A stretch of DNA of 36,241 nucleotides from Alphaproteobacteria bacterium (GCA_021774435.1 JAJFJB010000499.1:1-36241); one strand, 5' to 3'; counted from the first letter of the stretch, positions 8,299 through 17,434 are shown. Notes: generated from the letters alone by a model not told the origin. Numbers and translations are program-made.

Positions 8299-9159
8299 TC
8301 AGAAGCTTGGCTTGGTCGGAAAAGGCGTGAGCTGCAATTCGTGAGTCCAGCAGGATTTATCCTGTGTGTGTAGGTAATAAAACGCCTCGGCGATCTTGAC
8401 CGGATTAATCACGATGTCGGGGTTTTCCTGCGCTTTCGGCAATGCACGCGTGCCCGGCGAATCGATCAATCCGTCGATCACCACATTGGCGACATGGATC
8501 CCATGCTCCGAATACTCCTCGGTGAGCACCTGTGCCAGGGTACGCATCATGACCCTTGGATAGTACAAGGACTCGCCAGTGTTGCGCTTGGTTCCGCGCA
8601 AGGATTTGGAGTTGTTGGAGAATAGAAACGAACCTTCGCCTTTTTGCCGCATCGCCGGCAGTACTTCCTTCGCGACGAGAAAGGGTCCACGGCTGGCGAT
8701 ATGCTGCGCGGTATCGAACATTGACACCTCGATATGTTCGAGCAGTTCCTTCTCCGGTGGCAGGTCGCGACCTTCCAGATAACCAGCATTGTAGACCAAC
8801 ACGTCCGGGTCTCCGGCTTCGGCGCGGATCGTGGAGAAAGCGTTCGTCACCGACTCTTCCGAGACGAGATCGAGCTCGACAATCATGCACTCATTGCCTT
8901 GTTCCTGTATGGCATCCGACAGCGCCGCTGCGTTCGACGCCGTGCGTGTCGTTACGACGGTGAAGTAGCCTTCTTGCGCAAACTTCTGCGCTATGGCGCC
9001 GCCGACACCCCAACGCACGCCGACAGGCAGGGCGCTGTCGTCAATAGATTTTCCGTGCGCCAGTTTCGTGTTGCGGCCGTCGGACTGCCATTTGGAAGTC
9101 GCACCAATGACGACGGCTACGGGTTTGCCTGATTTATTTCCTGCGGCACTACCTGCCAT
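8299..9159 (-). CDS. SDR-family protein with a 28-residue insertion in the cofactor loop
   Basis: This is an SDR-like Rossmann protein of 286 residues. The strand VAVVIGATS (14-22) would normally run straight into GIGRA, but here residues about 23-50, rich in polar and charged residues, intervene before GVGGAIAQKFA. YNAG (123-126) matches the family NNAG. The active-site region reads SNNSKSLRG then LYYPRVM (198-204); neither Tyr199 nor Tyr200 has Lys four positions later, so YxxxK is lost. The C-terminus ends in LTPFPTKPSF. GGGG before ATG 9159 is an acceptable ribosome site. It is the first gene of the minus-strand run that continues to 1441. Catalytic function is uncertain because both the nucleotide loop and the active site are altered. 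Confidence 0.85.
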   Translation of the reverse strand: MAGSAAGNKSGKPVAVVIGATSKWQSDGRNTKLAHGKSIDDSALPVGVRWGVGGAIAQKFAQEGYFTVVTTRTASNAAALSDAIQEQGNECMIVELDLVSEESVTNAFSTIRAEAGDPDVLVYNAGYLEGRDLPPEKELLEHIEVSMFDTAQHIASRGPFLVAKEVLPAMRQKGEGSFLFSNNSKSLRGTKRNTGESLYYPRVMMRTLAQVLTEEYSEHGIHVANVVIDGLIDSPGTRALPKAQENPDIVINPVKIAEAFYYLHTQDKSCWTHELQLTPFPTKPSF

Positions 9160-9353
9160 TGGAATTCCCCTTTAAGTTAACTGTTGGATGACCCAAGCGA
9201 TTTTGCCGAACGGGCTCTCTTTCTTCAAATTAAATCCAAGTCGGTTATTGAGCATGCGGGCGAAATACGCCCTTTTTGAAACTTCTAAAATAAGAAGAAG
9301 TTATATAGTATAGAACAACCAAAAGCGTTCATGGTGTTTGGTGGAGGGGTGAG
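9160..9353. promoter_or_regulatory. AT-rich divergent intergenic region with weak promoter-like boxes
   Basis: This space separates the divergently transcribed SDR (minus) and fused permease (plus) genes and is clearly more AT-rich than its surroundings. TTGAAA at 9276-9281 and TTATAT at 9301-9306 are separated by 19 bases and could serve the permease, though the spacing is long. A small inverted repeat (aacttct ... agaagaagtt, about 9280-9302) lies between them. No coding potential is seen. Confidence 0.3.
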
Positions 9354-10892
9354 GTGCAGACATCAATACCCGTAGCGATGATCGTGGCCATGAATGCGGT
9401 TCGATACGTCGGGGCGACCGTACTTGTATTTTTTGCTGGTGCTCTATATCCGCATTCTCCTGCTCAAGTAGAAGAATTTTTGAAACAGTCAAATGTCGTC
9501 CGGCCCTACCGACCAGATGGAGGCGCGTTTGATATATTTCCGCCTTTGCTATCAACGGCCACTCTGATTGGGCTTACATTGTTCCTGTTCGTTGTCGTTG
9601 GCACGCTGCTCATCCGGCTATACAGGTGGAAGAATTTGGCTGGGTTTGTGGGGTTGCTCAGCGTCGTTTCCGGAGCAGTGCCTGGTTTCCTCATCGTTTT
9701 GGCAGTTCTGATATTTGGTGGCTCTCTTGCATCCGCTCTGCCGCAAGAAGGACCGCTCCTAAAGACGTTTCCTTTACTGGAACTGGTCCTTCCGGCAATT
9801 GCCTTGATACTTTGCAATTTCGGAAAGCTTTCCAGTATGTGCGAATTTCAGGCTCAAACGGCTGGCACGTTTTCCGATGACCTTTTGTACGCCTCTGCCG
9901 TGACTTTACAGGAGTTTCCGGCAACGATCGTCACAGGCATGATCATTATCGAAGCGATATTGAATTATCCTGGTCTTGGTTTTGTTTTGGTCAAAGCCAC
10001 ACCTGTTTTCGATCTTCCGGTTATTCGTGAAATTGCAATTTCCGCCATAATCCTGGTGGTCGCCTGCCGTCTTATCGGCGATTTGATGTGCCGTTCCAAT
10101 CAGCGCGCGATGGCGCTACGAAACCCGGATGCATCGGTCACCAAGGCTCTTCTTAGGAGCCCGCTCGCCTGGCTGGGTTGCGGACTTGTCTTAACGTGGG
10201 TCGTGTTAGCGGCCATGCCGGACACCATTGCCAGTTATGACCCAGCACGAAATAATTTCAGTGCCATGCTGGAACCCCCGGGTGGCGATTATCTGTTAGG
10301 GACGGACGCGTTTGGGCGCGATATTCTGGCGGGAGTCGTCCATGGGGGGCAACGGACAGTATTCATCGCTCTAATTGTCGCTGCGATCACAGTAAGTGCA
10401 GGATTCACGTTTCCTTTATTGCGTCAAATGTTAGGCACGTCACTGTCCATTTTTACATCGAGTATAACAACCCTACCCCTGCTCGTATTGTTACTAATCT
10501 TCAAAGTGACGTTCTTTTTTTCGACAGGGGTCTTTGCTGCGATTCTAACTTTAGTTTATCTAGCGCGGCTTTATGAAATATTCGACCGGGGCAACATGCA
10601 GATGGACGAGAACCGGCACATGTGGTCACGAATGTCGGTTGCGGCCGCGCTCCGTGACTTCGCGTACTTAGTTGGGATCGTGCTCGCAGTCGACGCTCTG
10701 CGTTTTGGCCCGGTCGAACCGAACGTCAACTGGGGCCTGATGATAAATTTAGATCCGTCCTACTTTGACAATGAGGCTTGGCTAACGGTCATGCCGGCTG
10801 CCGCGGCGGTATCGCTGATGCTGGGCTTCACGCTACTCGCCTATGGCATCGAACGCCATTCTTCGACAAGGTCCGCTGCCGACGAGGCATAA
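9354..10892 (+). CDS. Fused OppB-OppC-like ABC permease, divergent, without ATPase partner
   Basis: This is a single 512-residue membrane protein. Residues 1 to about 245 resemble a DppB/OppB permease, with IEAILNYPGLGFVL matching the conserved VETVFSWPGLG-type segment. Residues about 265-500 resemble DppC/OppC, with the hallmark YLLGTDAFGRDILAGVVHGG near 320 and a late WGLMI. The cytoplasmic EAA loops that dock the ATPases are shortened or unrecognisable in both halves. GTG 9354 is supported by GGAGG about seven bases upstream; ATG 9378 is the alternative. The DNA is AT-richer than the flanking genes, and no ATPase or solute-binding protein gene is present in the window. It may be a decaying transporter, or one using a distant ATPase. 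The family is confident; activity is doubtful. Confidence 0.8.
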   Translation: MQTSIPVAMIVAMNAVRYVGATVLVFFAGALYPHSPAQVEEFLKQSNVVRPYRPDGGAFDIFPPLLSTATLIGLTLFLFVVVGTLLIRLYRWKNLAGFVGLLSVVSGAVPGFLIVLAVLIFGGSLASALPQEGPLLKTFPLLELVLPAIALILCNFGKLSSMCEFQAQTAGTFSDDLLYASAVTLQEFPATIVTGMIIIEAILNYPGLGFVLVKATPVFDLPVIREIAISAIILVVACRLIGDLMCRSNQRAMALRNPDASVTKALLRSPLAWLGCGLVLTWVVLAAMPDTIASYDPARNNFSAMLEPPGGDYLLGTDAFGRDILAGVVHGGQRTVFIALIVAAITVSAGFTFPLLRQMLGTSLSIFTSSITTLPLLVLLLIFKVTFFFSTGVFAAILTLVYLARLYEIFDRGNMQMDENRHMWSRMSVAAALRDFAYLVGIVLAVDALRFGPVEPNVNWGLMINLDPSYFDNEAWLTVMPAAAAVSLMLGFTLLAYGIERHSSTRSAADEA

Positions 10893-11717
10893 TTAGTCTC
10901 GGTTCCAGCCCCACCAATCGCAGAGTGCGTCACCCATGACAAGTTTCTGGTCAGCGGCGCTTAGCCAGGGCAGTTCTTCGGTGAACATCGATACGCATTG
11001 CTGCCAGGTACACGGCATCTTTGTAATGTCCGTACCCCAGAACATACGTTTCGGGCCAAACGCATCATAGATCTGCTGCAAATAGGTATGCATGGCTGGA
11101 AACGGGTAGGCCTGGCTTGAATAGCCTGGGGCGCCGGTTGCCTTGACGGCAACGTTGGGAAGTTTCGCCAGCGCCAGCAGTTCGGGGATGTGCGTCATGG
11201 CCTCGGCATCTTTGAGCTGAGTCGTGCCACCGCGCCCGCCCAAATGATCGATTGTCAGACGCAGGCCTGGATGTCGTTCGGCCACGCCGCCAAGTATCGT
11301 CAGGGAATCTGTCGCCAGCATGGAAATCGGTACGCCTGCGTCCTCTGCTGCAGCCCAAAACCAGTCGAGCGTGCCGTCGGCGACCCATTGCCGTGCCGGA
11401 TCGGTCAGGAAAGTGTAGCGCAGCCCAAGCATGCCCGGCTGCTCCCGCCACGTCGCAATTTTCCCGCGGGACGCGGGATCGTCGAGCGGCATCGATCCCA
11501 TAACTGCGAACCGGCCCGGATAGTCTTGCACCGCTGCCAGTGCCATCTCGGTCGATTTCGGATCCCAGCCCGGCGGGTGAATGACTGCCGCATCGACACC
11601 GCCTTCATCCATCAGGCCGATGGCTTCCTCCGGCGTGAAGGACGTGACCTGAATATGCGATTGGTTGCTCGGCAAGCCGCTTCCCCAGAGGTGAATTTGG
11701 GCATCGACGATCTGCAT
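10893..11717 (-). CDS. Amidohydrolase-2 family metal-dependent hydrolase/decarboxylase
   Basis: This is a 274-residue TIM-barrel hydrolase of the amidohydrolase-related family (Pfam Amidohydro_2), which includes ACMS decarboxylase, gamma-resorcylate decarboxylase and lactonases. Visible metal-site elements are DAQIHLW at the N-terminus (the second His of the usual DxHxH is kept and the first is Gln), TIDHLGG in the middle and FWGTDITK near the C-terminus with the conserved Asp. The start was set at ATG 11717, which has AAGGA about nine bases upstream; a TTG at 11738 would add seven residues. Its stop abuts the stop of the convergent permease. Altered metal ligands make lactonase or decarboxylase chemistry equally possible. 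Confidence 0.85.
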   Translation of the reverse strand: MQIVDAQIHLWGSGLPSNQSHIQVTSFTPEEAIGLMDEGGVDAAVIHPPGWDPKSTEMALAAVQDYPGRFAVMGSMPLDDPASRGKIATWREQPGMLGLRYTFLTDPARQWVADGTLDWFWAAAEDAGVPISMLATDSLTILGGVAERHPGLRLTIDHLGGRGGTTQLKDAEAMTHIPELLALAKLPNVAVKATGAPGYSSQAYPFPAMHTYLQQIYDAFGPKRMFWGTDITKMPCTWQQCVSMFTEELPWLSAADQKLVMGDALCDWWGWNRD

Positions 11718-11752
11718 TCCGTTTTTCCTTCTATCCAAGTTGCCCGTGAGCC

Positions 11753-11815
11753 TAGATCAGATCACGGTTTGTTGGAATCGCTTTCGCGATCCAACAATCG
11801 TGTGAATCTGATCTA
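11753..11815. repeat. 63-bp imperfect palindrome, first of a tandem pair
   Basis: The left arm begins tagatcagatcac and the right arm ends gtgaatctgatcta. The arms pair almost completely, with a short TTTC loop at 11782-11785, one unpaired A on each side and a few mismatches around 11766-11768. Together with the next palindrome it occupies the divergent gap between the amidohydrolase and molybdenum hydroxylase genes. It resembles the palindromic intergenic mosaic repeats (RIME/REP-like) of alphaproteobacteria. Confidence 0.75.
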
Positions 11816-11827
11816 TCTTATTGAAAA

Positions 11828-11890
11828 TAGAGCACCTTCACAGCATTAGATGAAACCAAAATTGGTTCCATCTAATGCTGATGTGCTCTA
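11828..11890. repeat. 63-bp imperfect palindrome, second of a tandem pair
   Basis: The core aaccaaaattggtt (11854-11867) is a perfect palindrome. Outward from it 12 further pairs form after a single mismatch, and the outer ends are TAGAGCAC and GTGCTCTA. The left arm carries three extra bases near 11836-11840. It has the same length and the same TAGA/TCTA ends as the palindrome 12 bases upstream, but a different internal sequence. It could fold as a strong hairpin or be a non-autonomous mobile repeat. Confidence 0.8.
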
Positions 11891-11979
11891 GTACGTTTGA
11901 ACCGGCTGCGCGAAGCCTCTTGATCGACAGGGGCATCGCTGGCTGAATCCCGTTGGGCCGTCACAAGAGGTACAATAAC

Positions 11980-14349
11980 TTGCCAACACAACATACAGCC
12001 CGCTCCGGCGGTATCGGGGCGTCGCTGCCTCGGACGGAAGATCGCAGGCTCGTTACGGGGCAGGGACGTTATGCCAACGACTTTTTGCCGGACAATGTCA
12101 GTCACGCGGCTGTGGTGCGGTCGCCGCATGCGCATGCACGGATCCTCTCTATCGATCCTGCTCAGGCGCTATGTGCGCCGGGTGTGCTCGCCGTTCTGAC
12201 GGGTAAGGACGCTGCTGCCGACGGGCTGACCGCGATCCCGCATAACCCGGATTGGATGGGGCCACCGGATGCCGAGCTTCGCCTGCCGCCGGGATTTGAG
12301 GTCTTCACGACGGAGAATGCACCGTTGCCGGCCGAGATTGTGCGCTATGTCGGGGAAGGCGTGGCTATGATCATCGCCGAAACCGCGGCACAGGCGGCCG
12401 ATGCTGTCGAACTTGTGGATATTGAGTATGAACCGCTGCCCGCGGTTGTTCATGCGCGCGATGCGCGGGCAGACGGCGCACCACGCCTCTGGCCGGGCTG
12501 TCCGGGCAACCTCTCGCTGACATGCGAGGTGGGAGACAAGGAAGCCACAAACCGCGCCTTCGAGGAGGCCACACATATCGTCAAGCTGGATAGCTGGATT
12601 CATCGTGTCACGGGCAGTCCGATGGAACCACGCTCGGTCCTTGGTGAATACGACACTGCAAAAAATCATTACACGTTGCGCGCCGCGTCTGGCAGAGGGG
12701 CGGTGCAAACCCGTGAGAGGCTCTCAATAATCCTCGGCGTGCCGAAGGAAAATTGCCGCGCCATCTTCGGTGACATGGGTGGCAATTTTGGGACGCGCAA
12801 TGGATTTTCGCCCGAGTTCGCTCTCATGCCCTGGGCGGCGAAACGGGCAGGGCGGCCGGTTAAATGGACCGCATCGCGCCAGGAATGTTTCCTGAGCGAT
12901 TATCAGGCGCGCGACCTTACCTCGGATGCCGAACTCGCTCTTGACGCGGAGGGTAATTTCCTCGGTCTGCGTGGCGTGAACACGCTGAATTTGGGTGCCT
13001 ATACGGTCTATTTCTGGCCGCTGCGCAAGGGACTGTCGATGATGCAGAGCGTCTATCGCATCCCGAATGTGCACTTCGAGGGGCATGCGGTGCTGACCAA
13101 TACGGCCCCGACCGCGGTCTACCGCAGCGCAGGGCGGCCCGAGGCGATTTATATGATCGAACGTCTGATTGACCTTGCAGCGGACCAGCACGGTTTTGAC
13201 CGGGTCGATTTGCGGCGGCGCAATCTGATCGCCAGCGACGCGATGCCGTTTACCAATGGTGTGGGCGTTACTTATGACAGCGGAGACTATACCGCCTGCA
13301 TGAATGAAGCCTTGCGAGAGGCCGACTGGGACGGGTACGAGGTGCGTAAGACTGAGTCGGCGGCACGCGGTCTTTGCCGGGGCGTCGGTGTCGCGAACTA
13401 TATCGAGGTCACCAGCGGCATCCCGCGTGAACGGGCCGAAGTGACCGTCTGTGATGACGGTACCGTCGAACTGGTTGTCGGCACGATGAGCAGCGGGCAG
13501 GGGCATGAAACCAGCTTCCCGCAATTGATTAGCGAATGGCTGCAAATTCCTTTTGAGAAAGTGCGGTTCGTGGCCAATGACACGGACCGGGTTTCGGTTG
13601 GCGGCGGGTCTCATTCAGGCCGTTCCATGCGGCTGGTCAGTATTGCCGCGGGGGAGGCCGTCGAGGAATTGCTCGCCAAGGGAAAATCGATCGCGTCGCA
13701 CGTGCTACAGGCAGCGGAGACGGAGATTGCATTCGCGGAGGGCGTTTTCAGCGCGCCAGGCGGTGGCAGTATCGACCTTTCGGAGGTGGCGAGCGCCTCG
13801 GTGACGATGGAGAGCTTGCCCGCGGCCTTGCGTGGTGGCCTGGAAGGCATTGGCGATATCACCAACCGCGCCGGCGGTTATCCCTACGGTGCACATATCT
13901 GCGAAGTGGAGGTCGACCCCGATACCGGTCATGTCGACATTGTTTCCTGGACGGCTGTTGACGATGTCGGGTTGGCCGTCAATCCGCTGATTCTGCACGG
14001 GCAGGCACATGGCGCCGTAGCGCAGGGCCTGGGGCAGGCGCTTCTGGAAGCGATTCAATACGATCCGGACAGCGCACAGCTTCTGACGGGGTCCTTCATG
14101 GATTATGCGATGCCGCGCGCGGACACGACGCCGCCAATTGATGCCTTCATCACCGAGGTGCCGGCGAGCTCCCATCCCCATGGCATCCGCCCGGGTGGCG
14201 AAGGTGGTACGACACCGGCGCTCGGCGTTGTCATCAACGCCATTGTCGACGCGTTGTCGGAATTTGGCGTATCCCATATCGAGATGCCGGCGACGCCACA
14301 GCGGGTCTGGCAGGCCATCGAAGCGGCCAAACAATCAAAACGCGATTAG
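11980..14349 (+). CDS. Molybdenum hydroxylase large subunit (xanthine dehydrogenase / CoxL family)
   Basis: This 789-residue protein is a molybdopterin-cytosine-dinucleotide-binding subunit of the xanthine oxidase family. It opens with the typical GASLPRTEDRRLVTGQGRYANDF, has FGDMGGNFGTRNG and VYRSAGRPEA segments that line the molybdenum site, and ends with GGEGGTTPALGVVINAI containing the conserved active-site Glu. Such enzymes hydroxylate aldehydes, heterocycles or CO with water. TTG 11980 is preferred because AGAGG lies nine bases upstream; a TTG at 11953 also opens the frame. The FAD (medium) and 2Fe-2S (small) subunits needed for electron transfer are absent from the window, so it is an orphan here. 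It is followed 74 bases on by an acyl-CoA dehydrogenase gene. Confidence 0.9.
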   Translation: MPTQHTARSGGIGASLPRTEDRRLVTGQGRYANDFLPDNVSHAAVVRSPHAHARILSIDPAQALCAPGVLAVLTGKDAAADGLTAIPHNPDWMGPPDAELRLPPGFEVFTTENAPLPAEIVRYVGEGVAMIIAETAAQAADAVELVDIEYEPLPAVVHARDARADGAPRLWPGCPGNLSLTCEVGDKEATNRAFEEATHIVKLDSWIHRVTGSPMEPRSVLGEYDTAKNHYTLRAASGRGAVQTRERLSIILGVPKENCRAIFGDMGGNFGTRNGFSPEFALMPWAAKRAGRPVKWTASRQECFLSDYQARDLTSDAELALDAEGNFLGLRGVNTLNLGAYTVYFWPLRKGLSMMQSVYRIPNVHFEGHAVLTNTAPTAVYRSAGRPEAIYMIERLIDLAADQHGFDRVDLRRRNLIASDAMPFTNGVGVTYDSGDYTACMNEALREADWDGYEVRKTESAARGLCRGVGVANYIEVTSGIPRERAEVTVCDDGTVELVVGTMSSGQGHETSFPQLISEWLQIPFEKVRFVANDTDRVSVGGGSHSGRSMRLVSIAAGEAVEELLAKGKSIASHVLQAAETEIAFAEGVFSAPGGGSIDLSEVASASVTMESLPAALRGGLEGIGDITNRAGGYPYGAHICEVEVDPDTGHVDIVSWTAVDDVGLAVNPLILHGQAHGAVAQGLGQALLEAIQYDPDSAQLLTGSFMDYAMPRADTTPPIDAFITEVPASSHPHGIRPGGEGGTTPALGVVINAIVDALSEFGVSHIEMPATPQRVWQAIEAAKQSKRD

Positions 14350-14423
14350 GCCAGGTGCACGATCGGTATGAAAGGCGCTACTCTTACAAAACGTGATCCG
14401 CGCGATAGAGGTACGACGATACA

Positions 14424-15683
14424 ATGAGCGAATACACAGAAGACTCCGTCCGCGCAGAATTGCGCAGTTGGCTGGACGAGAATTGGGATCTCGATCTCGG
14501 CCTGTTCGAATGGCGCGAAAGGCTGGCCGTCTCCGGCTGGGGCGCGCCGCAATGGCCGTCCAAATGGTTTGGCCGCAATCTGCCGGTCGGTCTCGTGCGC
14601 GTCGTTCAAGATGAACTCCGGCGGATTGGCGCCCCCGGCGTTGCGACGAAAGGTGCCGCGATCCTCGCCGGGGCGACAATTCAAGCGCATGGCACGGATC
14701 TGCACAGGGAGAAGTTTCTGCGCCGCAGCCTGACCGGCGAAGACACTTGGTGTCAGTTGTTCAGCGAGCCGGGCAGCGGTTCCGATCTCGCCGGCGCGAC
14801 CACGCGGGCCGACTTCAAGGGCAACAAATGGATCGTCAATGGCCAGAAGGTCTGGACGACGAGTGCGCACTTGGCCGACTACGGCATTTTACTTGCGCGT
14901 ACAGACTGGGACGTGTCGAAGCACAAGGGACTCAGCTATTTCCTGATCAATATGCGCCAGCCAGGCGTCGAGGTGGTGCCGCTCAAACAGATGAATGGCC
15001 ATGCGTCATTCAATCAGGTGTTCTTCACCGATGCCGAAATTGAACCGGAATATATGCTGGAGGAAGAGGGAGCCGGCTGGAAGATCGCCACGACGACTCT
15101 GATGCACGAGCGCCGCGGCGCGGATTCGATGAAGCGTAATGTCCAGGTGACCGACCGCCCGGAACGCATCTACCGGGAAGAAGCGGAGGAAATTGCCGTC
15201 GCGATGGCGCCCTACACTTGGTACCCGCAGCGCGCGGGCCGGGTCGATTTGGTCCTTCAGCGCGCCAAGGAGACCGGCAAGAACGAGGACCCGGTGGTAC
15301 GGCAGGAAATCGCCAAGCTGATGTATATGGCGCGCGCCACCGAGTGGACGGCACAGCGCGCGCGGACGGCGCAAGAACAGGGTCGCCAGCCCGGCCCGGA
15401 GGGGTCGATCGGTAAGCTGGCGAACAGCGAAATCGCGCGCGCCGCCAACCACGTCCACACGATGATCAGCGCTGCCGATGCGATGCTGACCGGCGACGAC
15501 AGTCCGATGGACGGTGTTATCGCGGAAATTCTGATCTCTACTCCGGCGATATCGATTGCCGGCGGTACCGACGAGATACAGAAGAACATTATTTCCGAAC
15601 GCGTCCTCAAAATGCCTAAGGAACCGCGCTTGGACACTGACCGGCCGTTCCGTGATGTGCCGCGGAATACGGTCTCGAAATAA
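14424..15683 (+). CDS. Acyl-CoA dehydrogenase family protein
   Basis: This 419-residue FAD-dependent enzyme carries the family signature FSEPGSGSDLAG (about 113-124), the following WIVNGQKVWTTSA segment that packs on flavin, and the C-terminal SIAGGTDEIQKNIISERVL, typical of the FAD-binding dimer contact. It should introduce a 2,3-double bond into an acyl-CoA; the substrate is unknown. AGAGG lies 12 bases before ATG 14424, rather far. It is 41 bases upstream of a GMC oxidoreductase gene, and the two belong to a run that continues with the halohydrin dehalogenase-like SDR and a sulfatase. Confidence 0.93.
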   Translation: MSEYTEDSVRAELRSWLDENWDLDLGLFEWRERLAVSGWGAPQWPSKWFGRNLPVGLVRVVQDELRRIGAPGVATKGAAILAGATIQAHGTDLHREKFLRRSLTGEDTWCQLFSEPGSGSDLAGATTRADFKGNKWIVNGQKVWTTSAHLADYGILLARTDWDVSKHKGLSYFLINMRQPGVEVVPLKQMNGHASFNQVFFTDAEIEPEYMLEEEGAGWKIATTTLMHERRGADSMKRNVQVTDRPERIYREEAEEIAVAMAPYTWYPQRAGRVDLVLQRAKETGKNEDPVVRQEIAKLMYMARATEWTAQRARTAQEQGRQPGPEGSIGKLANSEIARAANHVHTMISAADAMLTGDDSPMDGVIAEILISTPAISIAGGTDEIQKNIISERVLKMPKEPRLDTDRPFRDVPRNTVSK

Positions 15684-15724
15684 CTTAAGTTTATCGTCAA
15701 AGTACGCAGCTTACGGAGAATATC

Positions 15725-17434
15725 ATGGAATTCGATTACATCATTGTCGGTGGTGGTTCCGCTGGCTGTGTGTTGGCGAACCGGCTCACCGCGCAGGGGA
15801 AGAATAAGGTCCTGGTATGTGAGGCTGGAGAAGACACGGCACCGGGTAAGGTGCCGTCGGAAATTTTGGATTCCTATCCAGGGACGGCATATCTCAATAA
15901 CCGTTTTATTTGGTCGAGCCTGAAAGTCACGACGGAAGTCATTTCCCACAATGACCGTGACGCGCCGAAGCCGCCATTGCGTAAATACGAACAAGCGCGA
16001 ATCCTAGGCGGTGGATCTTCGATCAACGGACAGATGGCGAACCGTGGCGCGCCGACCGACTACAATGACTGGGAATCGAGAGGCGCCGCCGGCTGGAACT
16101 GGGATAGTGTCTTGCCCTACTTCAAGAAGCTGGAAACGGATCTGGATTTCGATGACGAATGGCACGGTAAGGATGGCCCGATCCCGGTTCGCCGAGTCCC
16201 GGAAGCCCATTGGTCCGGACACTCCAAGGCCGTCGTCGAAACCTTCAAGCGGGCGAACTACAAATATCTTGAAGACCAGAACGGTTTCTTCGAGGACGGT
16301 TTTTTTCCGATCACGATCTCCAATGCGGAAGAGCAACGGGTTTCCGCCTCGATCGGCTATCTCAACGCAGACGTGCGCAAACGCGAGAACCTGCATATCT
16401 CGACACACACATCGGTGACCGAACTTCTGTTTGAGGATTTGCGCTGTGTCGGTGTTAAGGCGCTGGTCAATGGCAAGCCGACCGAGTTCCGGGGCCGGGA
16501 AATTATTCTGTCTTCAGGTGCCATTCACTCGCCCGCCCATCTGATGCGGGCCGGCATCGGTCCCGAAAGCCATCTACGCGATTTGGGTATCCCTGTCCGC
16601 TACGCGTCCTACGGCGTCGGTCAGCGCCTCATGGATCACCCTTCGGTGGCCATCGCGGCGTTTCTTAAATCACATGCCCGCGTCCGAAATCAGGATTCAC
16701 GTCGGCACATGCATGTCGGTATGCGTTATACTTCGGATATCGGCGGCGCACCGCCCGGTGACATGTTCGTGGTCTGCACCTCGAAGAATTCATGGCACAA
16801 GGTCGGTGAGCAAATTGCGGCCTTTCTGGTTTTCGTCAACAAGACGTTTTCAGAAACGGGCGAGGTTAAATTGCAATCAGCTCACTGGGCCGAGGAACCG
16901 TCCGTGGATTTCAACCTGCTTTCGGACCGGCGCGATCTTGAACGCATCGCGGATGCGATCCAGCGGTTGGCACCCCTCTATGCCGATCCTGCCATGCAGG
17001 CCGTGACCAGTACACCTTTCCCTGCGGCTTATTCCGACAAGGTTCGTCAGGTTGGCGCCATCAATACCAAGAACAAACTCTTGACCGGTATCATGGCCGG
17101 GCTGTTGGACGGTCCGGAGTTTTTACGCAACTACCTCATGAAGAACTTCATCATGGAGGACTTCACGCTCGAGGGTGTCTGTAACGACGAAGACGAAGCC
17201 GAAGCTTTCATCCGCAAGGCCGCCGTCGGTGTCTGGCACGCCTCCTGTACTTGCCGCATGGGCGCGGAGGATGACCCGATGGCCGTGACCGACAATCAGG
17301 GCCGGGTGCGTGGCGTGGCCGGGCTTCGCGTTGTCGATGCATCGATCTTTCCAGTTGTCCCATCGGCCAACACCAATTTCCCCACCATCATGACCGCGGA
17401 AAAGATCGCCGACACGATATTGGCTGAAGCGTAA
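15725..17434 (+). CDS. GMC-family FAD oxidoreductase (alcohol/choline dehydrogenase-like)
   Basis: This is a 569-residue glucose-methanol-choline oxidoreductase. GGGSAG (9-14) is the FAD Rossmann motif, the ARILGGGSSINGQMANRG segment is the first GMC signature, and SSGAIHSPAHLMRAGIG is the second. The catalytic His is about residue 505 in GVWHASCTCRMG, and SANTNFPT (about 547-554) carries the partner Asn. The enzyme oxidises a primary or secondary alcohol, passing electrons to O2 or a membrane acceptor. GGAG six bases before ATG 15725 supports the start. It has no signal peptide. The halohydrin dehalogenase-like gene starts 23 bases downstream, so an alcohol intermediate shared by the two is plausible. 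Confidence 0.93.
   Translation: MEFDYIIVGGGSAGCVLANRLTAQGKNKVLVCEAGEDTAPGKVPSEILDSYPGTAYLNNRFIWSSLKVTTEVISHNDRDAPKPPLRKYEQARILGGGSSINGQMANRGAPTDYNDWESRGAAGWNWDSVLPYFKKLETDLDFDDEWHGKDGPIPVRRVPEAHWSGHSKAVVETFKRANYKYLEDQNGFFEDGFFPITISNAEEQRVSASIGYLNADVRKRENLHISTHTSVTELLFEDLRCVGVKALVNGKPTEFRGREIILSSGAIHSPAHLMRAGIGPESHLRDLGIPVRYASYGVGQRLMDHPSVAIAAFLKSHARVRNQDSRRHMHVGMRYTSDIGGAPPGDMFVVCTSKNSWHKVGEQIAAFLVFVNKTFSETGEVKLQSAHWAEEPSVDFNLLSDRRDLERIADAIQRLAPLYADPAMQAVTSTPFPAAYSDKVRQVGAINTKNKLLTGIMAGLLDGPEFLRNYLMKNFIMEDFTLEGVCNDEDEAEAFIRKAAVGVWHASCTCRMGAEDDPMAVTDNQGRVRGVAGLRVVDASIFPVVPSANTNFPTIMTAEKIADTILAEA

Noticed and set aside
13705..14334. 209-residue minus-strand frame
   Set aside because: It is antisense to the molybdenum hydroxylase gene, with His/Arg-rich composition typical of a shadow frame in GC-rich DNA.
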